Of a DNA stretch of 64,000 bases, positions 43,861 to 56,605 are shown piece by piece (the first letter of the stretch is position 1; every line of letters begins with the position of its first letter). Below the pieces are notes generated by a model. It was given only the letters and a program-made list of their open reading frames with translations, was not told where the DNA came from and did no database searches. The DNA is from Acanthosepion lycidas (Eukaryota; Mollusca; Cephalopoda; Sepiida; Sepiidae). Where the stretch lies: positions 88,401,055 through 88,465,054 of the forward strand of contig OZ010581.1 of the NCBI GenBank assembly GCA_963932145.1. Reading direction: 5' to 3'. The position numbers and the translations under genes were made by a program.

Positions 43861-46499
43861 ATTATATCTATTCTAAGTTACATTTCATCGTTTCACTTCT
43901 TGATCTGGTATTTTAACTAAACGAAATGAAACAAACTAAGTTTAGCGTAATTTTTCTCGCTGCTCCCAAGGCAGGTTACTCGGAATCAGAGTGGATAGAA
44001 CATAAGGCTTCCCGGTTTTGAATACCAATCTGAATGCTTCTACAGAAAAAACTTAGTAAAACTCTAGCAACTGAATAAATTATTCAACCGTTTCCTACTG
44101 ATTAGTTGGTTGTCTAAGAGATTCCATCATTCATATTGTCTACCCGTGTCACTCTTCCTCGATCCTGGAAAAGATGCACGAGACGAAATCGGATGTTTAG
44201 CAAATTTATTCTTCATGCTCCTGAGAGCAGTAATCACGAATGTATTAAGTTCTGACAAAGTAACCCATGGCAGCAAGGTTGAAGTTGAGAGTCAAAACAA
44301 TAAACAGTCCAATGAACAGTAGTAGTAGAAGTGATGGCAGAAGAAGACAGTGACAAGCCTGTCAAATCCAATTGTCTTTTTTTCTTAGATTGGAACAAGT
44401 TCGAGAATTAGCTTGTATCTCAAGGAATGCAACATGAAAAGATAAGTAACAATATAATCGCAAGTAATAAAACAAAAAAAATTATGAAATTATACAGTAC
44501 TGAAAATCATACTTATATATTAATCGTTGCCTCTTCATTCTGAAAAACTATGATAAGAATCTTGTTAATTGAATACAGCAAACAGGAATTGACTTAGAGC
44601 TAACTGGGATTTTTCTTAACATCATTTTGAAGACATGGGAGTGTTTAATATGCCACTAAAGATAATTACAACATAGTTTAATGTGTATTATGAAGTGCAA
44701 ACAAAATAATGAAATAATTCATTGTTCCCAAAATGTTATATGTAATATTCTCATTTCTATTGTATTCATTAAAAAGTAATCAAATAGCAATGAAGTATTG
44801 CTGCTTTGCCATATGTTTCTTTTTTCAAAATAATAACCTCATTTTCCCTTATAATATTTAAACTGAAGCATTTGTTTTTATTTTTCAAACCGTATGTATA
44901 GTTCTGAAAAGATGCACTATTATATTGTATTGAATTATATACAGAAGTCAATGTATAATATGTTTGTATATGTTTTTCTGATTTTACTATAAGCATAAAT
45001 GTGAATCATTGAGAGTATATATATATATATATATATATGGCTTTGATTGAACGGAGAAGCTAATGTAAAATATATGAACATAAAGACATTATTCTTTTTT
45101 ACGTCGGCACAATATTGAAATATTCTGGTAAGAAAATAATATGGAGTTACATGGCACTTACTAGTTTTTATACATATCTGACTTCGGCAATAATTCTGGA
45201 CGAAAAAGCAAAGGATTTTATTGTTAAAAATTGAGGATATTTAACTCTAACACTAAGATAGGTTTCTAAACTTGTAGAAGTAAACATTTTACAATTGAAT
45301 ATTTGGATGGGAAATCTACTGATTTTGTGTAGTTCTCCGTATTATTGGAAAAAAAAAAACATTATAAACTTTTCAACATAAGTAATAATGCCGCTCTTTT
45401 CTGAGTATGCCCGTTAGGGTAGCTAATTCATGCTGTAGACACATCCTCAATAAATTTGGTAACCTATAGTTTATACTTTAACTATTCTGAGGGGGATCCC
45501 ACTTCCAGAGACGGGTCTCTAAAATCTCTTTTTATCTGTTGATAACCCAAATACCAAATCACTTCAAATCTCATTAGGAGAACTAAGAGGAGGAAATGAC
45601 AGCAGTTTCTTTAATCCTAGATGATGCTCTGCACGAGTTCAAGTGGAGGCTGCAGGAAAAGTGCATTCAATACCAAATCCATAACAAATCTACTAATAGA
45701 GCAACCTTACTGTTTTGACTCCAGAGTTCAATCTACTGATGATAGGGTGCGACTATTTTGATGACATAGATCCTGAACAAAACAATCAACAATATAGAAT
45801 CTATAATGATTAAACCCTTCAAATGGCTCGATGTATCAATGAGTTATTAGACATTCTATATAGGAGAGTAGGAATTTGAACGTAGAATACGTTGTGCAAT
45901 GCGTACTTTTGTCCATCACTGCAAGATGCTACAAACCGAAAATATTCACCCAGAACCAGAGACATGTTTTAAAATAGCTTCGTCAAATCTAGAATGTCGT
46001 ATGGATGTTATGCTTGGTGTCCAACTCGTTCAGAAATATCTAAATAATCAGATCTCTAACATTTATTTTTCAGATCAAAAGAATCTCAAAAGCGACTGAA
46101 CTCTGTTCAACATATCCCATCGTTCATCACATCCCATAGACAGGCGATAGCTTTAAGAAATGACAGAATCTAGATCACTTGAATAATCTCAACAATAGCG
46201 GCAACTAAAATAGTTAACACATTTAACTCGAAGATAAGTTAATAACATTATCAAAGTGTTGACATTCCCCTCTGTATTTAAATAATAGGTTCAAAAGGAA
46301 ACCTGCATCAACACATAAAACCTATTTTCCTAAAACAAAGTATTTTAATGGAATAATTTTATAGATTTTCCCATTACCATAATATAGTTTGATTCGTGTA
46401 TCAAACTCTCGGTCACAGTGACTTGAGACTTGGTTCTAGCAGAGTATCGACGTCTTCTGAACTGTTACTTCCATCTAATTTTATTTGCAAGAATTAAAT
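43861..46499. other. No recognisable gene
   Basis: Long AT-rich stretch. A more balanced block at 45470-46130 has a 66-codon frame (45899-46099) that I cannot assign; it may be an old element. A short TA tract is at 45018-45038. Confidence 0.4.
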
Positions 46500-46664
46500 C
46501 CAGTCATGGTCTGTTTTTCAGGCACAAAGGTGCTGCCCGATGAGACCGTCTCTCCAGGTAGATATTACCAAGCAATCTATTCCTTGACAAATCATTTATG
46601 ATAAAGTCGAAGCAGATTTTCATGGTTGAAAACTTAACATCCTACACACTCGGCCACGCACCCA
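46500..46664 (-). repeat. tRNA-derived SINE fragment
   Basis: Minus-strand start gggtgcgtggccgagtgtgt (from 46663) resembles the 5' part and box A of a Leu/Ser-type tRNA. A weak box B-like stretch (tgcttcgactttat) lies about 45 bp on, followed by a body of unique sequence. It is partial and no A-rich tail was identified. Confidence 0.45.
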
Positions 46665-46769
46665 TTAAATTAACATATTATATATATGGTTTGATATGTT
46701 GATTTTATGTCAGCTTGATGACTATGTGTTATACAATCTTCTTTTAATATTTCTACCAATCTAACATAT

Positions 46770-46815
46770 ACATTATTTACATTATTCGGACTATTGTATT
46801 CATCTTTGAATTCAT
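46770..46815 (-). repeat. PLE/TIR-element tail fragment
   Basis: cattatttacattattcgga is nearly identical to the outer terminus of the 19138-19495 element, and the following ctattgtattcatc also matches. Only the outermost 45 bp are recognisable. Confidence 0.5.
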
Positions 46816-47351
46816 TCTCAGATCGTGAATGAACCTCTTAATGAACTAAATATTTGATCAGATCCTATAGATTCGTACTGGGAATCACAAAGAGGAAAAA
46901 ACCATCAATTGAAGACTTTGAACGACAACAACAACTAAAATAGTTAACCCATGTAACGAGAAGGGAACATAATGTTACGAAGGAAACTCCTACCGATTAC
47001 ACTCGGTTACAACAATTTCTTTCTAAGTTGTCTATGTTTTTTCAACTGAATTAGGACCATTTTGCACCGGTGAATCCAAAAATGATGTTCATTTTTTTAT
47101 CAATCGGGCCAGGTTTTGATGCTAATTTGATTTTAAAAATCCGATCATCTGATTAAATTCATTGCAGTTTTGTGACATTATCAGTTACTTTTCGTTAATA
47201 TTTCTCATCTGAAAAATCTTTTAGGAGAAAAAAAAATGTAACAGAATGAATTAATTAAATGTTACAAACTTCATTTTCTGTAAATTGAATAACAGACATT
47301 GATAAAGACAACTAGATGTAAACTAAACGTTACGTCATCGCTGTGCAAATT

Positions 47352-48048
47352 TCAGGCCATTAACATCTGTTTCTTTGAACCCCTCGAATGCTCAGTAGCA
47401 GGAATGTCTCTCTTCAGAGCCAAACAGTAATCAGCCATCATGACTGCATCCCAGCATACCTGATACCTGGTCTCCATCTTTTTTATGTCCTGGTGAAATC
47501 ACTCCGCCTGCTTATCACTGACTGATCGCAGATTCTCAAGAAACTGATCCATAAGTGAGCACAAGTAATGCATTTTAATACTCATGTTGCATCCAAGGTT
47601 TCTAAAAGCAGGTTGCATACTGGTGACAAGTTCTGCATAGTTCCTGGCCTTGATGTTGCCAAAAAAGTTCTTCACGACCAGAACAAACGCCTTCCATACT
47701 TCCAGTTGCACTTCATTCATTGAGTTTTTAAACTCAGAATCTCTGATGAGCTGATGGATTTGAGGACCATCAAAGATGCCAGCTTTCAACTTCTCTATGG
47801 TTAATTCCAAACTTCAAACAAATCTTCTTGCCTTTGGTCCACTGACGGAGATACTCGGTGCATGAATTGCATAACATGAGTGGTGCCCAAGCTTTATCCT
47901 GGTCACCAAGTTTAATACTAAATTAAGAATGATAAGCACGCTTTATGAAACTTGTGACTTGATTCCTGTTAGGTACAATGGTGTATTCACCACAGATATA
48001 ACAGAATACGTCAGATTTAGTTTTGCAAGATATTTTAGTTGAAGCCAT
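47352..48048 (-). pseudogene. Broken copy of a conserved invertebrate gene family of unknown function
   Basis: From an ATG at 48048 the minus strand reads MASTKISCKTKSDVFCYICG, then FIKRAYHS, a stop, KLGDQDKAWAP, CNSCTEYLRQWTKGKK, then a frameshift. A 103-codon frame follows at 47499-47810 containing IRDSEFKNSMNEVQLEVWKAF, NFFGNIKARNYAEL, FRNLGCNMSIKMHYL and VSDKQAE. A stop (TGA) is followed by FHQDIKKMETRYQVCWDAVM, MADYCLALKRDIP, and the natural end at 47352. I recall this N-terminal Cys pairs plus conserved C-terminal block as a multi-copy family in arthropods and molluscs, without a known role. Compared with that memory the segment between the Cys-rich part and the C-terminus is shortened. 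Lack of introns would fit a retrocopy, but the parent gene structure is unknown to me. Confidence 0.65.
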
Positions 48049-49186
48049 GTCAATCACCTTTCATATATATATAAAAAAAAATTAGTCATAAGTTGGCACA
48101 TGCAAAATGTTCAGAATTCGTTTATTGCAACAAATATCAAATAATTTTGCATCACATGCCATAAAAATATCCGTACATGTAAACAAAAACGTCAAAAAAA
48201 TTATTTAGCTTAGTTCGGAAAGTTGACTCAATTGAGCAAAACAATGTGATTTTTGGATTCAGTGCATCAAAATTATCCTAAATCAGCGAAAAAAACAAAA
48301 AAAAAATAAACAATAAATTTGGTGTTGACCAGTGTAATCGAAATAGAGATAACTGCTTGCGGACATGACGAGCCTATTGGGTCGAAAAGATATTTTAATA
48401 GAATGATTTTATGAATTTCAAAACCACAGTAACACTAAATGTTCGGTCAAGAATGCCGAATGTTTCCTAAACAGAAATAAATAATATCACCATTAAGATT
48501 AAAGTAATTTTAAAAATATGACTTGAGACAATTACATATACAAGCAGCGATTAAATTTTATTTTACTAAAAATTATATACATATAAAAAAAATAAAAACC
48601 CGACTCGAGTTGAATACTGAAGTGTTATAATTAAAAGTGATATTTAAAGATATTGCATATTTGCATGAATAAAGACAGCAACTATACCAAAGATATTAAA
48701 AATTGAAGATTAATTATGTTGTGTAACTACGGGGAATCTTATAATGGACAAATTTCATAAAATTCATTAGAATATTTCGCCAAATAAGCGATGTAATTGA
48801 AAAATGAACAGTATTGATTATCGATTTTTTTAAATTTTTGCTTATGAAAATCAATTTTAATTTAACACACGGCTGCTGCTGTTCATTCTTCAATTCTTTC
48901 TAATTACATATGTATACAAAGTGAAACTAGCCATGTTAATTCACACATGCACCAAATACTCACTCGTAGAATTTGCAGAAACATCATGCATAAACATGAC
49001 TTCATAGATACGGAAATATGCATTGTTGTATCCAAAGGTTAGGCGAGCATGTATGAATAATATTCGAGTAAATATACCTCTTTTTTCCGTACATAATTTG
49101 TTCTTATTATACACATGAAGGCAGAATTTTAATTGATTATGTATATTATTGTTGTGATAGGATCCACCTAATTTGCATAGTGGAGT
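48049..49186. other. No recognisable gene
   Basis: AT-rich with short A and T runs. Confidence 0.45.
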
Positions 49187-49194
49187 ACCGACCA

Positions 49195-49202
49195 TATAAA
49201 TA
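49195..49202 (+). promoter_or_regulatory. TATA-box-like element
   Basis: tataaata sits about 30 bp upstream of the hairpin-rich GC block, in a locally GC-rich setting where it is unlikely to be mere background. It may be the core promoter of an LTR or a structured RNA. Confidence 0.35.
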
Positions 49203-49230
49203 TGGTTGGTACCGGGAAGGAAGGAAGGAA

Positions 49231-49473
49231 GAGATCCAACCAGAGATCGACTGTCGAACTCTATGCATTAGCATAGAGGAACCCGGACGAAGCTTTGCCG
49301 AAGGGAAAGGTTTCGTCCGGGGAGGTGGACAGGCCTTGAACCCGTCTAGACGGGTTCAAAAAGGCTATATTTTTAGCCGAGCCTACGGGCTCGGAGATAC
49401 CCACATTAAACCGGCCTTGTGCCACATTTTATCCTCGTGGGTGGATAGATAAATACAGAGATCCAACCAGAGA
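49231..49473 (+). repeat. Hairpin chain between 16-bp direct repeats
   Basis: The exact repeat gagatccaaccagaga occurs at 49231-49246 and 49458-49473. Between them lie five consecutive hairpins: CTATGC/GCATAG (49261-49276); CCGGACGAA/TTCGTCCGG with inner CTTT/AAAG (49283-49320); the palindrome TTGAACCCGTCT and its complement (49336-49359), extended by GCCTT/AAGGC; GGCTA/TAGCC (49363-49378); and CCGAGCC/GGCTCGG (49377-49394). A 90-codon open frame (49180-49452) spans it but has no known homologue. The direct repeats could be the target-site duplication of a 227-bp insertion. I do not recognise the element. Confidence 0.7.
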
Positions 49474-49842
49474 CTCTGCCCGACTGCGACTCAGTCAACA
49501 CATTCTCCAGGAACGGTCTTCCCAGGAATATACAAAAGACTATATGTAAATATTGTGTACACTTCCTTGTTTCAATACATTTTGTTCTAAGTACATTTTT
49601 GTGTTGCATTATTATTCCATGCATTAGTCAAGTTTCAACAATTATGGACTGGATTTATTACGCCAATGGAAGTTTTAAAACAATTACAAATAAATTGGAA
49701 TTAAAGATTAAATAAATAGATTATCTTTGATGAAAATCAAACTTAATTATTTACTTGAAAGATTTTGTCAAAAGATCGAACTTTAGCAGCTAGTATCAAG
49801 TTCAGTCATTTTATGTTTGGTAAACTTTTTTGATGGTTTTCT

Positions 49843-49844
<2 letters not shown>

Positions 49845-49874
<30 letters not shown>
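49845..49874. repeat. (TC)n microsatellite
   Basis: Uninterrupted TC dinucleotide, continuing as CT-rich sequence to 49920. Confidence 0.95.
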
Positions 49875-49878
<4 letters not shown>

Positions 49879-49879
49879 T

Positions 49880-51210
49880 ATTAAACTTCCTCTCTTTTTC
49901 TGTGTCCTGCTTTCTCTCTCTTCACACACTAGCACACACACACATGTATGCGTCTGTGAATGTGTTTAACTGCAGATAAAATGGTCACAGGAACAACATT
50001 TTAAAGATCTTCGTGGTTCAACATTTAATTAACGTCATAAAATCAAACATATTAAACTTTAAACATATGACAAAGAAAATTTCCAAATTGAGTCTAAGAA
50101 ATATATACATATTAATAATGTATTTATTTATATTTGTATTATATTATATTACTTTATTTATAGTATATTTATATTATAAGCTGATCACATTGAATCACAA
50201 GAACTATTCATTATGTTTATAAAAAACAAGGTTGCAGAGAATTAATGAAAAGTGTCTGCAAAACTTTCAAAAGAAAGTCTGAATGCGAACGGTTGAACAC
50301 CCAACACATAACTGCATAGTAGGATTAAAGCGCATCATTCAGACATTGCAAAATAGGCTCGTGAGCAAATTTTGAGATTGACCTTTAGGAATCTATGCTG
50401 GCACACACTGAGAGAATCGTATCTCCAGTAATTGGGTGGACCTACCTCTGTCGCCAACCACATAGAGATACTTAAATTGATAGATGACAGAACTGATATG
50501 ATAGATAAGGTTATCATTGTTAGATTTTAACATTAGCTGAAAAAAAGAAGACGACATTACTCTTTTTATCTATCTTTTGTGGTTTAGTTGAATGCATGAA
50601 CTTGCTTCGAGTACTCGATATTCAAAAGCGGTCCTTCATCTAAATACTAACTGAGCTTGATGCTGGTTCACACATCGAACAGGATCTGAGGATTTCAGGG
50701 TGACTTGACCATAACAAAGCAATTGATAACGCTACCAGAGATTTGTTTAGAAAATCTCATACTACCGCACCAATACGATGTAAATTTAAGTAAACAGGAC
50801 ATTTATTGGGTCGCGACAATTTAGGTTGACGGAACTGTCTGACGTTAGCACCAATACCAGGTTGTACCACATCTATATGGTAGACATTATCTGATAATAA
50901 TTACTTAATAAATAATATTTTCGAATCTACTTTAATCCAATTAGTAGTGAAATCATTCGTGCTGACAGTTACAGGCAGATTTATTTAATTTTAATATTTC
51001 TGTATCATGTGTTACCCTATAGCCATTTGGTTGTAAATATGACTCGTGAGTTCACAGGATAGAGTCGTAGTTATTTTCCTCTGTTTTTAATTTTTTTAAT
51101 GTTACAATTTACAAGAGTGTAAGTAATTAGTAAACAACATTAGTCTTATATAGAAAACTTACAGCCATCAATTTTACTAATAAGTATGCGGAATCTATAA
51201 AAAAACAACT
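49880..51210. other. No recognisable gene
   Basis: AT-rich; hydrophobic 69-codon frame at 50013-50222 is due to T-richness. Confidence 0.4.
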
Positions 51211-51214
51211 GTCC

Positions 51215-51330
51215 CAAGTGTCAATAGTCTAGTGGATTAAAGCGTTGGCTAATGAATTTGGTTACGTAATAATTATGAGTTTAATCCCTGCCTTGGACTC
51301 AGTGGAAACTGGGCGAGCAACAACTGAAGA
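51215..51330 (+). repeat. tRNA-derived SINE fragment
   Basis: gtctagtggattaaagcg at 51229 matches a pol III box A with its D-loop, and gagtttaatccctgcc about 45 bp on matches box B. This is the usual arrangement of tRNA-derived SINEs, of which cephalopods have several families. The downstream body is short and the tail was not identified. Confidence 0.6.
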
Positions 51331-53457
51331 GTACCAAAGAAATTAAGAACTAAACGATATATCCCTAGACATGAGCATTGGAACGAGAATAGCCTATTTT
51401 CGTAATTACAGATGGGAATTCCCAGCAGGTTACACGGATCGTCATGTCCTTAATGAAAGCTGTGCGGCACCATAATTTTGTAATAACTCTCTCTCTCTCA
51501 CACACACAAAAGAAACTGAGATGCCGGAACCTTTTACTGAGTTTCTGTAAGCGTAAGATGGTGGATGCATCGTTATTATCTTCTACAACTACTCCTATGA
51601 ATGTCCATTTTTTGTTTTTGATTAATCCATAATTAAATTTTAAAACAGATATTTTACAATCTTGTTTCAATTTCTTTTATTTCTCTTTTGTTCTTCTTGT
51701 TCAAATGGTTTTGTTTATTCTTTAGCTTTTTAAAACTATTTTATTCACATGAAATCATATTAATTGTTTCATCTACCGAAACATTCCTGAATAGGTTATC
51801 TAAATCATCTATAATGCATTGGTTTGTCATTGTTTTAAGAATTTGACGAAATTAATGCGTAGATGGAACACTATATTTTTGGGAATAGCTATGCGAAGAT
51901 GGTATCATTTAGTAATTTTGATAGTTGGTCAATAATGATTTGTCTGTCTCTAATTATAAAACTTTATGGATTATTCTAAATATAAGAGAAATACTAAACT
52001 TCCCATCGTTTCAATAATATCTTTAGTTAAACGCGGAAGATATGTGTACAAATCTTTTATTAATTTCGCGGCTATACGTGATCATTCACTGTAGTATTGG
52101 CATAATTGTTCGACTCTACGAGGATTCTTGAGAGAATCTCTTCTCTTTATTTCTGCTCATATTGTCTAATAATATCTATATCTGTGATTTGTGTTATTCA
52201 GTATTTTAATATAGGGATTTCCACAAAAAACTTGATAAAAATGATAAATCTTTCTTGAAGCATTTTCGTTAGTTTTAATCTAAAGCTAATATATTAAATT
52301 TAATACTTCCAATAAGCAAATTACTTTGCTGGATTTCAAAAACTAATTTAAATTGATTGGAAGGAGTGTTATGTTTTTTGCTAAAATAGCTTATTAGTGC
52401 CGTTTTCGTCATCTTTAATCACAATGTAAATCTCTTTATTAAAATATATTTTTTCAAACTTTATATCAAGAATATTACCTGATTTGAAATATAATTAATC
52501 TGATTGGAAAAAAAAATTATTTGATTTAAGTTTAAAATATCGTAGAAATGCATTTTTTTAACTCGACTGTAGCTGGGTTGACGTGCTGACAGCACTTTGA
52601 CAAATCTAATGTTCGACGGAGGCTCTTTATCTTTAAAACATAATTGAAGAAAATGAATTGAGCGCATTTCATATTTAATTTTTAAGGACTGAGTAACCTT
52701 AAAAAGTTAGGAAAATATTCTATGTAATCTAATGTTACATTGAATTTTAGAAATTTTGGCCTTAAATTTAATATATTTATCGCTCTTATTTTCTGATAAT
52801 GTCGTTTATGGTACTTACAAAAATCGGCACGTTTATACACACACAAAATAATTCAAAATTCTATTAAAAAATCCTGTTTTTTTGTATAAAGCATTTCCAT
52901 TTATGATTAGTACATATAGTTTCCACTTAATAATATCATCTAATTGGCTGAATTTAATACCGTTTTAAAACTTAATAAATTTTTCTAGTTAAAATTAAAA
53001 AAATGAAAACAACTTTTTTTTAAAAATTCATTATTCTTCGAAATTTTTTCTTAAGACACTAGTGTCCTTAATAAATCTTATTTATAATTAAAAGATTTTC
53101 CTTAAATAATGTTGTAGTTTTTGTGCATTTTTTATTTTACGATTCAGTGCAGATTTTCGTTAAATGTTTCTGTTTGACAAAAACAAATTCACGGTTTAAA
53201 TTCTCCAAGGAAACCTACTTTTAAAAAAATGAAAATATGAAGTGGCTAGAATTTTAATTTCTCGAAATTTTATAAAATTAAGTGAGGGCAACAGATTGAA
53301 GAAAAATGATTTTACCAAGACTTTCTAAAAAAAATCAATAATAATTTCATTAATTTATGAAACTCTCATTAATAATTCGCCAATTATTTGAATTTTGTAA
53401 GAAATTTCCAAAATAATGTGTTTTTGCCTCTAAATGTCCCAATACTAATCTTTGGCT
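51331..53457. other. No recognisable gene
   Basis: Very AT-rich, with a short TC/CA run at 51488-51508. Nothing assignable. Confidence 0.45.
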
Positions 53458-54430
53458 CACCCACTGACGCAAGAAAAACGAATTTTTTTACGAAAATTTG
53501 AAACGTGCTAGAAAAGATTACAATAAATACTAAAAATCCCTTTGGTCTTTTCTCTTAATAATAACATTTTGACTTTAAAACTGGTTTTATGAAGATTGGA
53601 ACCTTGTTATGCTCTTTTTTTGCGAATATTTGGAGGTAAATATTTTAATAGCTTTACATATTCATCTGTCAAGTGTCGTTGAGTTACAGGATCTTGATGG
53701 TATAGATCTCTGCCATGCTGAAAAATATCGCCATCATTCAAATTAGGAATCAAGTATTCCTTCAGAAATTCAATGTATTTAATACTATTTACGTTCCCGT
53801 CCATTTTTATGACATTTACCAAACGTCCATTTTTATGACATTTACCAAACGCTCATTTTTTTCTATTTTCCCAAAGAATTATTATGAGCCTTCCAAACTT
53901 TACTGTTTTTATCATATAGCGACGAGGGTTTTTACTTTTCCTTCAACTCTTCTAAAAAATTAATTCTTGTTAGAATGCAGTTCAATTATAAGATATTCCT
54001 CCAATTGAAAGTTCCCCACATTTCATGTATTCTGACAACTCTAATATGGTTTTCACATTTTTGACGTTCGACGCTGGGTTTTAACTGCTATACAACCAAT
54101 ATTTTAGCAGGTATACTAGGAATGATTTTTCTTATGAAGAATGCTTTTAACAGTGCCTACTAAGACCAAATTGTGAGATGGCATTCATCTTACATTTTTA
54201 TTTGTTATTTTAAGGTTCTAATGAATTTATAGAATTCCCTTTCGAGAACGACCAGATCTTGGTTGATCCGATACATCACCAATCTTTCGAAACTTCGGAA
54301 AATTTGAGAAACTGCATATCATGATATTCAAAATTTCGTAGCCGTTTTTCCTTAGTTCCTACTCATTTCCCTGATCCTCGTTTTGGTTCTTTTTGTGATT
54401 TCAGTTATGATTTCAATTGAGGAAAGAACC
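53458..54430 (-). pseudogene. Tc1-like transposase relic
   Basis: Minus-strand frames run from a helix-turn-helix (KFRKIGDVSDQPRSGRSRKG, near 54270) through GCIAVKTQRRTSKM (54060) to RYMIKTVKFGRLIIILWENR (about 53920). They continue to VIKMDGNVNSIKYIEFLKEY and a degraded second-Asp region (FQHGRDLYHQDP) at 53607-53822. The DDE motif residues are mostly lost, and the third catalytic block is missing. The downstream end (53458-53600) carries a repeat also found at 24247-24480, probably part of the transposon terminus. A 26-bp duplication (53798-53849) disrupts the frame. Confidence 0.65.
53798..53849. repeat. 26-bp exact tandem duplication
   Basis: cgtccatttttatgacattt...aaa occurs twice without any difference, so it is young relative to the surrounding transposon decay. 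Confidence 0.95.
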
Positions 54431-55128
54431 CAAATCATTTGTTAATGCAGATTATACTGATATAATTAATAAGGCGAAAATATAAAATTTTACAAATTTT
54501 TAGAAGTTATTTCTCTTTATGCAAAGTTATTTTAAGACATTTTTTTGTTTTTTAAGTCATTTTTGTTAACGAATATTTTTCTGAAATTTTAAACCGTTGC
54601 ATCAGCTTAGTTTTGTAAATGACACTCCAAGAGGCAACGTATCATCTGTGAAAAAAAGGGGCACACAAGATTCATTTACAGGTATCTTTATTAAAGAAAA
54701 TTATTAGAGTTTAAGATAAACTTTGATTTTGTACGGTACTGTATATGTACACATATAGAATATATTTTTATTTATTTATTTATATTATAATGAATAAATA
54801 ACAAGTACCAGTTTTAAATTCTTGTGACATTTTTAACGAAATTATTGCGTATTAAGAACATCAAATTTGCAATTTGAAATTTAGAATTAGCGTTCGTTGC
54901 TTCCGAAAGACTGAATATGAGATTTGATTTCCATATATTTAGCAAACATCTGGCCTTAATGAACGTTTTGATACGAAATTCGTGAGTTGGCTAACCAGAT
55001 AAGTCCCTTAAACTTTTCTTGAATTAGTGATTATTATAGCTCGGGTTATTTATTGAGCGTTTTTGGCAGAAGTTTTGATAGCCTGACAAAAACACATTAA
55101 ATTCTCGTAATTTGTATTTATTTTCTAC
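54431..55128. other. No recognisable gene
   Basis: AT-rich, nothing assignable. Confidence 0.45.
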
Positions 55129-55153
55129 ACTGTTGTTGTTGCTGTTGTTGTTG

Positions 55154-55211
<58 letters not shown>
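55129..55211. repeat. (TTG)n-(TTA)n microsatellite
   Basis: TTG units give way to about 19 TTA units. The poly-Leu frame over it is an artefact. Confidence 0.95.
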
Positions 55212-55213
<2 letters not shown>

Positions 55214-56279
55214 GAGAAAAGGCCGCCATTATTAATTATTCATAATAGTCTCTCCAGCCCGAGCTCAATGAACCAACAATTTATTCATAGTCCTACGTAA
55301 CTAAAATATGGCACAAAGCCGTTTCCACGGCGGAACAAATAAGCAACTGCATGCATGGCTAGGTGAAAAAATTGCCCAATTCCATCGGCTTTAGAGTTGT
55401 AGAAACTCACCTATCTCTTAATATTGTGTGGAAAAGGATTTCCAGGAATCAAGCTGGCATTTAAAATCTATATCTGATCATTCGTGACCAGAAATTTGGC
55501 AAAGATGTCTGGTAAACAAAACTGTTAAACGAACCATCTCTACCTCTGTAGGAAGAATGCCTAAGTACTTATTTGTTAACTCACTAAAACGGAGATCTTT
55601 CTATATTGACATAAATACACAGGTGTTTCCATTATCTGTTCCATACTAAGCACCTATATATTTGTATTCTGTTACAGTTCTCACGTTGTTTATATCAATC
55701 TTCTTCATACTGTAATAAAAATTAGTGAAATCTTTACTTTCCTTGCCGTCAATTTTTATATGAAATATATTTTATATTGAAGTCTGCTCTTCGGTTGAAA
55801 CATGTAACAAGCATCAGACGTGTTCATATTTAAAATATAAAAAAAAATACAATTTTACATCAGACTGTAAATATCTCAGAAAATTGTTAATTATGGATGT
55901 GATTTTAATTCAAAGAAAGGCGAGGTTTATATATTTGTATTTTCCTATTACGCGAGCTGAAAAATTAAAAGAAGAGAACCAATTTTCTTGACGTGTACTG
56001 CGAGAAAAATTCCAGAATATTTTGCATATTTCAGTACTTGTGCACTCAGACATCCAGATTGTTTTACTACATAAACGTAAATATTTCCTTCTTGAAAATT
56101 AGAAGGAATGCGAGAATATATTTATATTATTATGGCATGAGATGAAAAAAAAAAAAAAAGAAACACATAGGCTTGTATCATACCATTGACCTGATCTCAA
56201 ATATTAACATTATTACAAAATTTTCTTGTATCAGTAATTAAATATTTACGGTATTATTTACCTATTGACCAACTTTTAA
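55212..56279. other. No recognisable gene
   Basis: A more balanced block at 55300-55560 could be an old transposase (a VVETHLSLNIVWKRI-type stretch), but the resemblance is too weak to call. The rest is AT-rich. Confidence 0.35.
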
Positions 56280-56605
56280 TTATTTATCGTTATTCTTTGG
56301 AGAAAGCAGAAAGCACGAATATGGAAGGACCTGAAACATTAAAGTATGCGCTAATATCGGTATTGGGCAAGATGAACAGAAACAAAGCTGGACCAGATTG
56401 GATTTTGATAGACATGTCTATTTCAGCATCCACAATTAGACAGAACTAATAGCAATATACTGATGACCTTAGTAGACCCATCTTCGTAGCTAAGTGAAAA
56501 AGAATGAAATCTCCATTAGCTCAATAAGCAATACACATAAGATTATCATGCAGATTCTATTATGCTAAGTAGAATGATATCAGAACCATCGATACAACGC
56601 ATAAG

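Noticed and set aside
44110..44322. 70-codon plus-strand frame and similar small frames in 43.9-46.5 kb
   Set aside because: No motifs, no splice context and no codon pattern that sets them apart from background.
49180..49452. 90-codon open frame over the hairpin chain
   Set aside because: Its length follows from the GC-rich composition and its residues mirror the palindromes. No homologue is recognised, so it is not called as a gene.
55112..55300. Poly-leucine open frame
   Set aside because: Caused by the (TTG)n-(TTA)n microsatellite.
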